Shown: positions 15,001 to 20,210 of the stretch, piece by piece | How the letters are laid out: each line of letters starts with the position of its first letter | Position numbering within the stretch: the stretch's first letter is position 1 | Assembly (NCBI GenBank): GCA_963204915.1 | Contig: CAUJHS010000031.1 | Coordinates: forward strand, 248,001-312,000 | From: Planctomycetota bacterium | GTDB lineage: Bacteria > Planctomycetota > Planctomycetia > Pirellulales > Pirellulaceae | Length of the DNA stretch: 64,000 nt | Reading direction: 5' to 3' | Position numbers and translations under genes: made by a program | The notes under the pieces: model-generated | Told to the model about the DNA's origin: nothing | The model's database searches: none | Seen by the model: the letters and a program-made list of their open reading frames with translations, nothing else

Positions 15001-18000
15001 ACGACCGAGATTGACGAAAACGGCGTGACGACCCTGACCGGCAAGATTGTCGATCCGGGCACGCTCGACAACTTCGTGCTGACCGTGAACTGGGGCGATC
15101 CGCTCTCGCCGCTCGACGACGAAACCTATGAGTTCCCGGCCGGCACGACCGACTTCACGTTGACCCATCGCTATTGGAACGACAACCCCAGCGACTCGCC
15201 TTCCAATCGATACACAATCGGCCTCACCATTGCCGATAGCGCCCCTGAGGCGACGAGTCACGAGACGACGGTCGATGTGAACAACGTGGCGCCGGTCGTC
15301 ACTTTGAACGAGATTGCGGCGATCGACGAAGACGGCGTGGCCGAGTTGACTGGCGTTTTCACCGATATCGGCCTGGCCGACACGCACGTGCTGACCATCG
15401 ACTGGGCCGATGCGAACAATGGCCTCGTGTCGCACTTCAACCTGCCGGCGATCAACAAGCTCGTGGACGGAGCGCTGGTGCTGGCCGAAGGCGACACGTT
15501 CGCGTCGATCACGGCGGGCGACGGCACGACGCTGGAAATCACGCTGATCGATACCGACACCGGCGCCGTCGAGTTCCGCGCCTTCCACCGCTACCGCAAC
15601 GACGGCGCCGCGCCGGGCAACGCCAGCCACGTGGACGTGAACGCGATCACCGTCATGGTGACCGACCCCGATCAAGGCTCTCACTTCGACACCACCGAGG
15701 TGACGGTGAACAACGTGGAACCGTTGTTAAGCGGCGTGACGATCACGGACGAGATTCTCGAAAACGGCGTGGCGACGCTGACCGGCTTGTTCACCGATAT
15801 CGGCTTGGCCGATCGGCACACGCTGTCGGTTCAGTGGAGCGACGCCAACAACGGCCTGGTTTCCGCGTTTGCGTTGAAAGCGATTTACACCATCGACGCG
15901 ACCAACGGCGTGCTCACGCCAAGCCTGGCCATCGGCGACGTGTTCGCGTCCACGACGCTCGGCGATGCGACGGTGCTGGAAATCACGTCGATTGACGCCG
16001 TCACCGGCGCCGTCGGTTTCCAGCTTACGCACCAATACCGCAACGACGGACTTGCGCCCGGCAACGCGACGAGCTTCGACGCGAGCACCATCACTGTCAC
16101 GGTCGGCGACCTCGACCTCGGCGCCGATGAAGCGACCACGTCGATCACGGTGAACAACGTGGCGCCCGCGCTGAGCGACGTACAGATTACCGAGTCGATT
16201 GACGAAAATGGCGTAAAGACGCTCACCGGCGTGTTCACCGATATCGGCTTGACGGACAAACACACGCTGACCGTCCGCTGGGATGACGCCAACAATGGCC
16301 TCGTTTCCGAGTTCGATCTCAACGCCATCTATACGATCGACGCCAACAACGGCGGCTTGACCACAGACCTGGCCGTGGGACAGGCATACGCTTCCTTGAC
16401 GGCGGGCGACGGCACAACGCTGACCATTACTTCGATCAATCCCACGACGGGCGCCGTGGGCTTCACGCTGTCTCATCAATATCACAACGACGGCGCGGCG
16501 CCGGGCAACGACACGGGTTTTGATGTCAGCACGGTGCGCGTCACCATCCGCGATCTGGATCTTGGCGAGCACGAAGCGACGACCGCGGTTACGGTCTACA
16601 ACGTGCAACCAACGCTGGGCGACTTGGCCATCACGCCGACGATCAACGAAAACGGCGTGGCGACGCTAACCGGCGCGTTCACCGACATCGGTCTGACCGA
16701 CGCTCACAAGCTGGTGGTTAACTGGGGCGATGTGAATAACGCGCTCGTATCGTCCTTCGACCTCAAGCCGATTTATGTCATCGACGTACAGAACGGCGTC
16801 GTCACGCCGAGCCTAACCGTGGATGAAACGTATGCTTCGACCACCGCGGGCGATGGCACGACTCTTACCATCACCTCGATCGACGCGGAGACGGGCAAAG
16901 TCGGTTTCCGGCTGACGCATCAATACCGCAACGACGGCGCGGCGCCGGGCAATGAAACGAGCTTCGATACCAGCGCCGTGACGGTGTCGGTCAGCGACCG
17001 CGATGCGGGGCTGGATACCGAAGGCGTCTCGGTCCAGGTGCAGAATGTGGCGCCGGCGCTGAGCAATGTGGCGATCACGCCCGTGATTGACGAGCACGGT
17101 GTGGCGACGCTGACCGGCGTGTACACCGACATCGGCCTAACCGACGAGCACGTTTTGACCGTGGCCTGGAACGATGCGAACAACGGACGCGTGTCGTCGT
17201 TCAACCTCAAGGCGATTTACACGATCGACGCGGCCAACGGCGTCGTCACGCCAAGCCTGGCGGTCGGCGATACGTTCGCCTCGACCACCGCTGGCGATAG
17301 CGCCACGGTATTGACGATCACCTCGATTGACGCGGCGACCGGCGCGGTCGGCTTCCGTCTGACGCACCAATACCTGGATGACGGCCTGGCCGGCAAAAGT
17401 TGGCCCGGCGCCAACGGCACGCCATTCGACATCAGCAACGTGACGATCACGGTCCGCGACCGTGACACGGGCGTGGATGACGAAACCGTTGCGGTGCGCG
17501 TAAACAACGTGGCGCCGGTGATCCTGCAAAGCTCGGTCAGCATTTCGGCCACCAAGTGCCAGGAAGGCGTCACTTGCCATGTGACCCTGCCCGGCGAATG
17601 GGTGACGCTGAGCGTGGCGAACTTCACCGACGTGGGAACGCTCGACCGTCACCGCGTGGTGGTTCGCTGGGACGACGGCACGGTGAGCGACAGCCACCTG
17701 CACCCGGCCGACTTCACGCAATTCACCGACAGCACGGGCGGCGTGACCGGCTCGTTCACGGTCAAGCACCGCTTCACGACGGGCGGCATCTTCCAAGTGA
17801 CCATCACCGTGTACGACGACGACACCGGCGTGTCGAACGTCGCTACCACGCAGGCGTGGATCGCCGGGTACCGACTTGATCCCGCCACGCGGCAATTGCA
17901 GGTAGTCGGCACGGAGTCTAAAGACATCGTCAACGTCCACCCGGTGTCGGGCGGCCAGGTCAAGTTGATCGCGAATCTCGGCATCCCGCAGGGCGGCAAC

Positions 18001-18705
18001 GGCAACGGCGCCGAGGTTACCTATTACAACGCCGCCGACGTGGGATCGATCTATATGGTGTTGTGCGCCGGCGACGACCACGGACAGGTCGGCAACGGTG
18101 GGCAGCACAGCGGCGCGGATGTGGCCATTCCCGCGTACATGGAAGGCGGCGACGGCGACGATCACCTGCATGGCGGCAGCGGGAACGATACGCTGCTGGG
18201 CGGCCCCGGCCGAGACAAAGTGTTCGGGCGGGAAGGAGACGATACGCTCTTCGGCGGCGCGGGCGATGACGACATCAACGGCGGCGCCGGAAACGACATT
18301 CTCGTCGGCAACGCGGGCGACGATAGGCTCGACGGCAATCAGGGCCTGGACCTGCTCATCGGCGGCGACGGCGCGGACGACCTCAAAGCCAATGCCAGCG
18401 GCGCCACGGCCGGAAGCATCCTCGTCGCGGGTCGCACCATTTACGACTTGGACGCAACGGCGCTCAAGGACATCCTGCGGACCTGGACTGACGGTTGGAA
18501 AGCGCCGTCGCCCAATTACAACGCCATTGCCGCCGCGGTGCGCCAGCACTTGCACGCGGGCGCCGTGTTCGATGACGACGATTCCGATAAACTCCAAGGC
18601 GACAACAAGACGCGCGATCTGTTCTTTGCCGACCTCGACAAATTGGATAAGGATGACGACAAACTTTCCGGCAACAGCGGAGACCTTTGGTATGGACTCG
18701 ACTAA
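1..18705 (+). CDS. Giant repeat-rich surface/secreted protein, 5'-truncated by window edge
   Basis: The frame is open from base 1 to the TAA at 18703-18705, giving at least 6,234 residues; the true start lies outside the window and the GTG at 208 is only internal. In order (nt) I see: Ala/Gly/Val-rich beta-helix-type repeats resembling LktA-like filamentous adhesins (1-2100, again 3360-4330); 'HGL-tGD-V-Y / GGL-dG--Y-V' repeats (2200-3300); repeats with NDTV/GNDGDD motifs (6500-9100, 13080-14120); about 22 FG-GAP blades of form GD-LVVGAP ... FG-AVA (9160-13070); a PKD-like array with IDENG-V-TLTG ... NNVAP signatures (14121-17868); and Asp/Gly-rich RTX nonapeptides (18145-18390), then a short Asp-rich tail. 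Such architectures are typical of exported, calcium-stabilised adhesins or cell-envelope proteins. Adhesion is inference; no enzyme domain was recognised. Confidence 0.9.
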   Translation, partial: DAGSVAIAADDATSITADAGAGALAAGISSVAGVSIAVGLAIAINEISNEVEASIANTDATLDSDGAILVTATSSGDIESLAVAASLSLGGGIAGVGIAGGGAFARNVNLASTKAFLASGSVSSNGDTTLTASNTSDIDATVVATAAGLGVGLGGLGVAIGAAIAENFIGYRNDGELVGAPVQAYTSAASINAEGALTLQAASDAMIDSTIVAGSGAVAGGLIGIAASGAGARTKNLIAFDVLAGIDGGGPMGINAAQITLDADDASQINAYTGALSVAASVGIVTGSLSVGVAIADNEIENRVEARIRNANDVVTETGGVSLTADETAAVDAYTWAASAAAGVSLSGAVSVGVTTASNRLSGDTLASIDGSDVTSAQSVSIAAHNVADIDAEILNLALSLGLFSIAVSAMTSENTIDGVTDASVVGSTLAAADAISITSSSQPTIRTENTVGAAAFGLSATGAGGTATTTIADATNASIDSSVLTAPGKAITVRAESDTFAAPSMLGFTGGLVSVLVTDVDAKISGQTRAFIDGATAVHADSVTVSAASENQADAQLESVGVGILINAQNSSPSAKVDATTEAKILNGLAAVPGTSGARNVTVSAVANNVATAGSRVAGGGIIQVDTSIVKAKVKPTVKALVGGEVIASGDVTVQAKSKADADTVANSATGGLIAVSTLNAASFSNPTVSADLDYNAIIDAAGVVTVTAEHGAPFTPLSDGTFHAPTAVDPASDTITLGANHGLATGDTVTYRANGNTPVGGLADGRNYNVLVTGGRSLQLGAAFFTGGSSTDVNATRDTIRFAGPHYLETGDIVTYRACGSPLGGLADGQSYRVQVVDATTIKLIDPANAPASAKSLSGANLDDDFTTFNLAGHGFAEGQAVTYRAPAATTFRNVDADVKGEGATNPREPDAAKNNIYLGAGHGLAAGDEVVYSPTLDGAPTTRTLGGLAPGVRYFVIFDPARPNEIQLAETYDEAVGSDNDTPDDTSDDTPITPIELTTATSNLDNRVVHELRRVENLPLGDLVDGVTYYVVNATAGAFQLAANATGPALTFSAADQSLTGTSTLGTEGIDLSAPAGGGSSVVEHQLVFNMTSASTGAHRLDGVGGALGLAGAPAGDGVVTSSARGASGGLVKVGVSDSFATSNPTVTVGVGENVRVEGLDVAMNANSIGNATGLSTNSGGGLVSVEKATAGVNVNTTGHVVLGSGATIYADRDVTIASSIGQKVDVLAYTRGGGLVDIANSVASASIDYDSQVVVGSNAAIAAGRNLTVESLTALDVNSKADANAAGLGAGAGATAHVIIGSTSAATHTTIDAGASLTAVNVAAVNAKVTGLKARADATANADAAAASTDANATVQVKHRSGPEFTEVLVSPSATIVGETIALDATHHNVDVSTRSNADFDGFGGSANSTSNTDYESASRVTVGDGAQLVTSDLRVYARQNVARYDRDARADVSFIGSEDETESGDFNARRAIHFDGDMVLSSSANPELVVGQNGTVVTARGLTVNGGQGVGYAVPAGTPIAVDPINSTFSGGVVQFVTGAALQFDDKQAPQSEITGSLGTARVRDVLKRVQITNLSNRDLRLDGIATANPNMEPDVTLDAQKVTLNFTIAHEAGPSSIEVENLDGSNLIVNGVIENALGDTVLHSTGGILGTSTGIVRGNRVELIADNGNIGSPEPRLNVELIRTVDPITQSDLTTSLEVTATGQVWLQLQGRLRDTAETNTVFDIDSIQGTHVDVLVKPSVVENEPQDGGASGLRVAAPQEPSSSVYYRKYRPDPDPLEKHPLDYRLFPKLSTDPAPESTYVFHATQASGVTGNIVIKTELGDALVHLDAKTDVLAGGYVDSLTNGDIVIEETAGDLRLAMVRSTLNDVTLSTVNGSILDAGLAGGVQVAGDVVSLFARGTRAADVTIGTATDLLEVDSDHPALEEPTGQLNAVGRNSVYLKEVVGDLRLGGVASQSGNVALWVVNGSMIDADNDLKADVQGARIDLVVPFGAIGNVIQVDDETQDFNAVEIFGGGSGQRQDTVAGIDLAVPGAGWLVAQAKGDVRLREVNGGVEVLQVTSETGLVSLTVHDSARPDENLTLKVLGTTQTGSSLLPGLIDAPGAVTLLVGDDVTIPSGTFVASDVSIYLRGDALSTDPENDPADPDLGIGASIDVKGDLQAPTVTIAGGADIDFLQLNNAAGVNAGNDTVVHGHGADDRLFIRAMPATGETTLYGDVGADRFFLASNAERALFLDNEGVYDDDDPLAKLSGTLDRFGGLVMDTGAQGNQGTVDGFYLSADGATQGYNGEINGVSGATGSEITGFGLNGPVTYFAPEGLAFHLELGAYADTVQVTSVDDDVSLFVYGNDGDDIFNPGDADGGLSGIAGIAGFFGGAGHDTVNVRGDTTVTPGQLTAIGVTGFGMGTNEQVAVHNVVFGAGYNLTDSSYPGAVYFARRTNIGNVEQIESDIEEVNIQLADGDDTLHIDSSYNGSVNVYGNDGDDTFLVGSTPTGLYPDKSDRANYIVGSLNVFGGADRDTVVVNDSGDDTANSGVLSNLTVSGLGMTGTVNGQAVEAIEVNLGAGRDSFYAPSTATGVTSTVNTGRSPDRVYVGAALGQTTGSLSGIQGELHLSGEGPEAEDIVFFADQNHSNGRTFQVTNELEDPVTLSDGTTWRFDTTTVQATGAAEISYRRFEQAVLNAGSGFDTINVDATHREQSPRGKNSVFVVNAGGGNDTVNLGHAVTDGYSLDSFAIDPGDSTPGSVRGIPVMVNGQGGSDTIHFLNTAQTTSTNLAFANLEFEHLFPANPPDVNGRPWFDFFQEAFGDDPTQVDYSTVVVQQNGLDTPLNANARDAEHIQVSLGSGNDVVKLEDSVTKIDPTTGNPIQVGHGVYRTDVTVYGGPGHDTFNVENAIDNRGHLAIFNGEAGDDLLYADFAEGAPSGKTFVTFNGGANGSGGDTLRVAGDGVASGTYTPSSTEARTGTVNVASNVFDFTGVEPLVIHGLSGFDVITPTAAPADLSIDSLRVADLNLQDLKLHTVTVDGVVSWNPERTLGLADPTPDTKHAGQSSAISGDTLVVGADLEEQGATTSTPVPGVALVYTWQNGVWVEQAKLYASDRDSGAAHGFGSAVAIDGDLMVVGAPQDNSLGSNAGAVYVYSRSGTVWTQEAKLTAQGGFAGANFGQAVAISGDTVMVGAAGGSVDSVYAFRRTAPGRWSHQWHLQPWWVFGSDFGSSIALVGETAVIGAPGANGGAGEAQVWTAWGNSWIQVATLQASVPQANENFGAAVDLQGGKIVVGAPQWDNGSLPNQGRAFVFEGAGNSWSRTAWLTADGGLPEKEALLERQDDALFGAAVQVDGDYVVVGAPEADVGGVQDSGAAYVFYRLEDSGSGLGASWTRSSGASGPGKLQATSPAGTSQDLPSSSAYASADHFGASVAMGGGRIVAGIPGYNQTNANNVAIRPDVGSVRTFTTGGAIPDFNDAAVQAEILPDLSNPAAGSSRHGSSTYYDAPSRTLFVADPGADNTVDVYINEGLHWRKVQTLTGGSGFGSDLTVDGNRLVIGAPGASKVYIYHRNGETWAFSAELSGGVGAQFGSSVASRGGRIVVGEPWMNLGYSTPDNTGGYVNLFTPGNALVYREQGGNWVLERRLMPDDGSLPTTTQIQVAKPIAGAGAAYVYEHKNQGGRWRQLGPGRHYLQELDDKVSSVAVGPSTMLIGDDTGSGAFDDHEGKQYFDNPSTGDWNFLYVNQVPNNDDYEFAEVVVWDMFGAGPGKRWVNETHGVPYNGGLTQYFGVASGAYGSRVAFTDNNTVVVGAPGGTGRVATYDLNAPINTLFTLGIGGSTQTISGSNQGLLSRNRIDEPFADGLGREVYYVGGDQFLAGSHGELRLYNHFGAQIGNAWSAPGGNGSFGESDTIALRGNRALIGAPAGTGVAYLYTSGGSSLVPTYRPFFYDVQSNQMLTDTRTDVNFGVGGQLISEGFVVVGSRNATALENVLYNFRQRGPAWSATGGELIPAAPRLAELGSSVVIDGGTAVVAARDYDSRGAVFVFLQNADGSWKDTPDVRLQPADIESNDQFGASVSLSGDALVVGAPGRRGNAGAVYMFQRVGDGWNQVSSFSGAASSRFGSAVDVYGGTALVGAEDANEAHFYTYSNGGWSLSQSILDAGPRGVGGKFGAAVSLSADAAAIGAWDSHFGRGTASVYAKSGNSWTLQQDLFGNAVGDHFGAAVDVNGERLAVGASDANGGKGATYVYTRSGSQFTNPAQIALATGVAGDKFGAAVALDGAGLLVGAPGQNSSKGAAYSYRFKDGQWISESAIDPLEGPGSQPGDQVGFAVALHAGRALVGAPQLNGRPPIGPGNDPIDLDGNGYLFTREVSPPLTVITLELLEELKTGAKANKISGLLDGRQTADLNFFDIRDVTLTTGDRDDRVTLDEEGLTAFGLEKFILQTGAGNDLLNVNTDNLSTPVQDKVVGDYEVNETIPADEETVDGYFEYQGGAGTNTVAATFDTNWTLRPTSLAAADGWQLTLTDVQHAALTGGVSSNHLEVMGWNGTTTLDGGLNNDTFTVPAAALGAVTINDQSGSSDSLRVLGTPAAEVIVVAGNKVTIAGQSLTHANVEVINVGAGDGNDRFVVNNSTAAVVNLDGQGGSDRHQTFGGATSTRVVLHDTGPLPPTNIDRAEVPPGSTHTRFSPGVGRYQVGNTTVDYDITIEFDAFGSDTPLVPTVTAEAPHVTVQEGQTARNVLIVTDLEGALQGWSASHGSVSLVNGQWVWSYAAADNTAGPVTVTVTATTSAGNVQATFQLTVSNVAPTLSELLATTIDENGLTTLTGHITDPGVLDGQTLVINWGDPTSPDNEQTINYVAGTTDFTLTHRYLDDSNRGANAITVTVRDKDNDATQSSTSVVVNNVAPVLNQLATTTIDEHGVTRLTGTIADPGTLDSFRLEILWGDGSPAEYYDYDTDEREFEVEHRYLQDSLAQPNGRYPISLRILDNDGDYTTAATSALVHNVAPELVELLTTEIDENGVTTLTGKIVDPGTLDNFVLTVNWGDPLSPLDDETYEFPAGTTDFTLTHRYWNDNPSDSPSNRYTIGLTIADSAPEATSHETTVDVNNVAPVVTLNEIAAIDEDGVAELTGVFTDIGLADTHVLTIDWADANNGLVSHFNLPAINKLVDGALVLAEGDTFASITAGDGTTLEITLIDTDTGAVEFRAFHRYRNDGAAPGNASHVDVNAITVMVTDPDQGSHFDTTEVTVNNVEPLLSGVTITDEILENGVATLTGLFTDIGLADRHTLSVQWSDANNGLVSAFALKAIYTIDATNGVLTPSLAIGDVFASTTLGDATVLEITSIDAVTGAVGFQLTHQYRNDGLAPGNATSFDASTITVTVGDLDLGADEATTSITVNNVAPALSDVQITESIDENGVKTLTGVFTDIGLTDKHTLTVRWDDANNGLVSEFDLNAIYTIDANNGGLTTDLAVGQAYASLTAGDGTTLTITSINPTTGAVGFTLSHQYHNDGAAPGNDTGFDVSTVRVTIRDLDLGEHEATTAVTVYNVQPTLGDLAITPTINENGVATLTGAFTDIGLTDAHKLVVNWGDVNNALVSSFDLKPIYVIDVQNGVVTPSLTVDETYASTTAGDGTTLTITSIDAETGKVGFRLTHQYRNDGAAPGNETSFDTSAVTVSVSDRDAGLDTEGVSVQVQNVAPALSNVAITPVIDEHGVATLTGVYTDIGLTDEHVLTVAWNDANNGRVSSFNLKAIYTIDAANGVVTPSLAVGDTFASTTAGDSATVLTITSIDAATGAVGFRLTHQYLDDGLAGKSWPGANGTPFDISNVTITVRDRDTGVDDETVAVRVNNVAPVILQSSVSISATKCQEGVTCHVTLPGEWVTLSVANFTDVGTLDRHRVVVRWDDGTVSDSHLHPADFTQFTDSTGGVTGSFTVKHRFTTGGIFQVTITVYDDDTGVSNVATTQAWIAGYRLDPATRQLQVVGTESKDIVNVHPVSGGQVKLIANLGIPQGGNGNGAEVTYYNAADVGSIYMVLCAGDDHGQVGNGGQHSGADVAIPAYMEGGDGDDHLHGGSGNDTLLGGPGRDKVFGREGDDTLFGGAGDDDINGGAGNDILVGNAGDDRLDGNQGLDLLIGGDGADDLKANASGATAGSILVAGRTIYDLDATALKDILRTWTDGWKAPSPNYNAIAAAVRQHLHAGAVFDDDDSDKLQGDNKTRDLFFADLDKLDKDDDKLSGNSGDLWYGLD
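9160..13070 (+). repeat. FG-GAP (integrin-like) blade array inside the giant protein
   Basis: About 22 degenerate units of 45-70 residues, each pairing a GD-LVVGAP-like strand with an FG-AVA-like strand and a V-Y-Y/-W motif between them. FG-GAP units form blades of seven-bladed beta-propellers in integrin alpha chains, so this stretch could fold as roughly three propellers (inference). Units near 11040-11200 and 11560-11640 are the most degenerate. Confidence 0.75.
14383..17517 (+). repeat. PKD-like Ig-fold repeat array (8 units)
   Basis: Eight consecutive units end in N-V-x-P and begin with an IDENG/IDEHG-V-TLTG signature. Units 1-3 are about 100 residues and contain WGD. Units 4-8 are longer: 15295-15723 (143 aa), 15724-16167, 16168-16611 and 16612-17055 (exactly 148 aa each), 17056-17517 (154 aa). 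The long units share FTDIGL-D-H-L and W-DANNGLVS. A further related domain follows (17518-17868) and carries two Cys residues five apart, rare in this protein. The equal lengths point to recent tandem duplication. Confidence 0.8.
18145..18390 (+). repeat. RTX-type calcium-binding nonapeptide repeats
   Basis: Consecutive GGxGxDxLx-type units (for example GGSGNDTLL and GGAGNDILV) near the C-terminus of the giant protein. The family binds Ca2+ in parallel beta-rolls, and C-terminal RTX blocks usually mark proteins folded outside the cell. Confidence 0.85.
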
Positions 18706-19286
18706 AGTCTTTTGGAGCGCGTTTCACGCAGGTGTGACGCCCCCAATGTGGCGCCATCGCTCCGCGATCGCCGGAAACCACTCGCGGAGCGAGTGGACCA
18801 CACTGGAGAAGTCATCACACTTCGATGAAATACGCTCTAATTGATGCGAGGCCATTTAATTGATGCAAGACCTGCCGTCGTGTGATAAAAGCCATACGAA
18901 GCGACGGCTGGCAGTCGCCAAAGGCCTTGTATTCGAAATGGACAAGGACTTCCGCACCATTCTGCGCGATGGCTCGGGGCCTATGCTTATGACCAAGCCC
19001 GCCTGCCGGAGGCGCGCCGTTGGCGACTGGAGCGATACGAGGCCGCCATGCGCGAAAGGCGGAAGCCGCGGGATGGAGGCTATGCGGCGCGACCTCACAA
19101 CCGCAGATGACGACCCCTCTAACGCATTTTCGGCGTCGAACCGTCAGCGAGGCGCGCTGGTTTGAGAGCGGTGAGGCAGGGTTGTCTTCCTGTATTGTCC
19201 TGGGACTTCTCGCTAAACTTCCCGTTGTCTTATGGGTTTTCCTTGCTAAGGGATTGTTAGGCTTGCCCACGCAGCGCCGCTTCCGA
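18706..19286. other. Convergent intergenic region, no supported gene
   Basis: 581 nt between the giant gene (+) and the UnbU-like gene (-). Besides the hairpin at 18757-18792 it holds a 13-bp direct repeat TAATTGATGC(G/A)AG at 18838-18850 and 18857-18869 (19-bp period) and a second inverted repeat GCCGTCG / CGACGGC (18874-18880, 18902-18908). Open frames on both strands (such as 18860-19165 +) have low-complexity, Arg-rich translations and no recognisable domain. It may be decayed sequence. Confidence 0.5.
18757..18792. terminator. Hairpin downstream of the giant gene, possible terminator
   Basis: Perfect 10-bp inverted repeat TCGCTCCGCG (18757-18766) / CGCGGAGCGA (18783-18792) with a 16-nt loop; outer CCA/TGG can extend the stem past a bulge. 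It begins 51 nt after the giant gene stop and lies between convergent genes. No T-tract follows, so it is not a canonical intrinsic terminator; a transcript-end structure is only likely. Confidence 0.35.
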
Positions 19287-20210
19287 TCATGGATTACATT
19301 CGCCGCTTGCGGCGTCATGCTGGTCGGCCTTCGCACAGTTTGAGTTTTGCCTTATGGGAGCTGGTTTCCATTTCCTCCAAGCGAGTTCGATGGCAAGTGC
19401 GACCGGTCCCACGAGAAACAGTGCGTAATAGGGGGCGTGAATCACCTCGGCCAAACGGAGCAACATTTCGACGACCGCCACCAACACCACGACTACACAT
19501 TGTCCCCATCGCGTACTGACGGTCGTTTTCGGATCGGTGATCATAAAGAACACATAGAGCTGATACATCGGCCCGGTGAGCGGCGCAATGCTTGCGACGA
19601 AGGGATTTCCCGTGATTTGACTGCGTAGGAACGAAAACAGCAGAAAACACGACACATACGTTAGGGTGATGTGAAAGCGGCGAAGCCGCATGATGATAAT
19701 CGAACCTAACGTCCAGATGATCGCCATCGGCCACAGGGAGTTGCCCCATTGAATGCTCAGTGAGGCGACCGCCGACGGGTACAAAAACAGCATGCAACTC
19801 ACGCCAAAATTCGACGGGTTCCATAAGTGGCGGCCTTGCCAACGCAGCACGTACTTCGACATGATCGACAACGCGGCGCACAGCGCAAAAGGCCATAGAA
19901 ACGGAGAGCGAATCAGAATTCCCACGCTAATTCCCGAAATATACGCACTCGCGAGGTGCGGCCATTTGCCGACCATGAACCGCGAAAGCATCGCCTCCAA
20001 AAGGATGGAGGTTCCAATGGCAAGGAACGTATTCGTCCAGCTTTCGAGCATGCCGAACGTTAATTGTCCGCCCAGCAAAATGCAGGTAATCAGCAAGGGC
20101 GCGAGAAACCGGTTATCGAAACTGAAGAACCGTTTCCAGCCCTGACTTTGCTTTCGCACGACGGTCGGTGGATTGTCAACGACTGACGCAGGCGATGTGG
20201 AAATGCTCAT
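19287..20210 (-). CDS. RnfD/NqrB-family (UnbU-like) integral membrane protein
   Basis: 307 residues with several hydrophobic segments after a cytoplasmic-looking N-terminus of about 30 residues. GRHLWNPSNFG (126-136) and ITDPKTT (224-230) match the signature loops of the NQR2/RnfD/RnfE family, membrane subunits of ion-translocating electron-transfer complexes. The closest recalled relatives are the UnbU proteins paired with UnbV in enediyne loci and in many environmental bacteria. I do not see the Ser/Thr-Gly-Ala-Thr motif that covalently carries FMN in RnfD/NqrB, so flavin attachment is doubtful. Its ATG overlaps the TGA of the upstream UnbV-like gene by 4 nt, and it is the last gene of the operon. 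The Cys/His-containing C-terminal tail looks non-conserved. No PKS genes of an enediyne pathway are present. Confidence 0.8.
   Translation of the reverse strand: MSISTSPASVVDNPPTVVRKQSQGWKRFFSFDNRFLAPLLITCILLGGQLTFGMLESWTNTFLAIGTSILLEAMLSRFMVGKWPHLASAYISGISVGILIRSPFLWPFALCAALSIMSKYVLRWQGRHLWNPSNFGVSCMLFLYPSAVASLSIQWGNSLWPMAIIWTLGSIIIMRLRRFHITLTYVSCFLLFSFLRSQITGNPFVASIAPLTGPMYQLYVFFMITDPKTTVSTRWGQCVVVVLVAVVEMLLRLAEVIHAPYYALFLVGPVALAIELAWRKWKPAPIRQNSNCAKADQHDAASGECNP

Noticed and set aside
3286-18597. Long antisense open frames opposite the giant gene (for example 7195-9327, 13699-15684, 17137-18597 on the minus strand)
   Set aside because: Translations are Arg/His/Val/Gly-rich without domains; they arise from GC-rich repetitive codons on the sense strand, which has clear domain structure.
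18815-19336. Minus-strand frame of 173 residues in the convergent intergenic region
   Set aside because: No recognisable domain or Shine-Dalgarno, overlaps the UnbU-like gene, and composition is unlike the neighbouring proteins.
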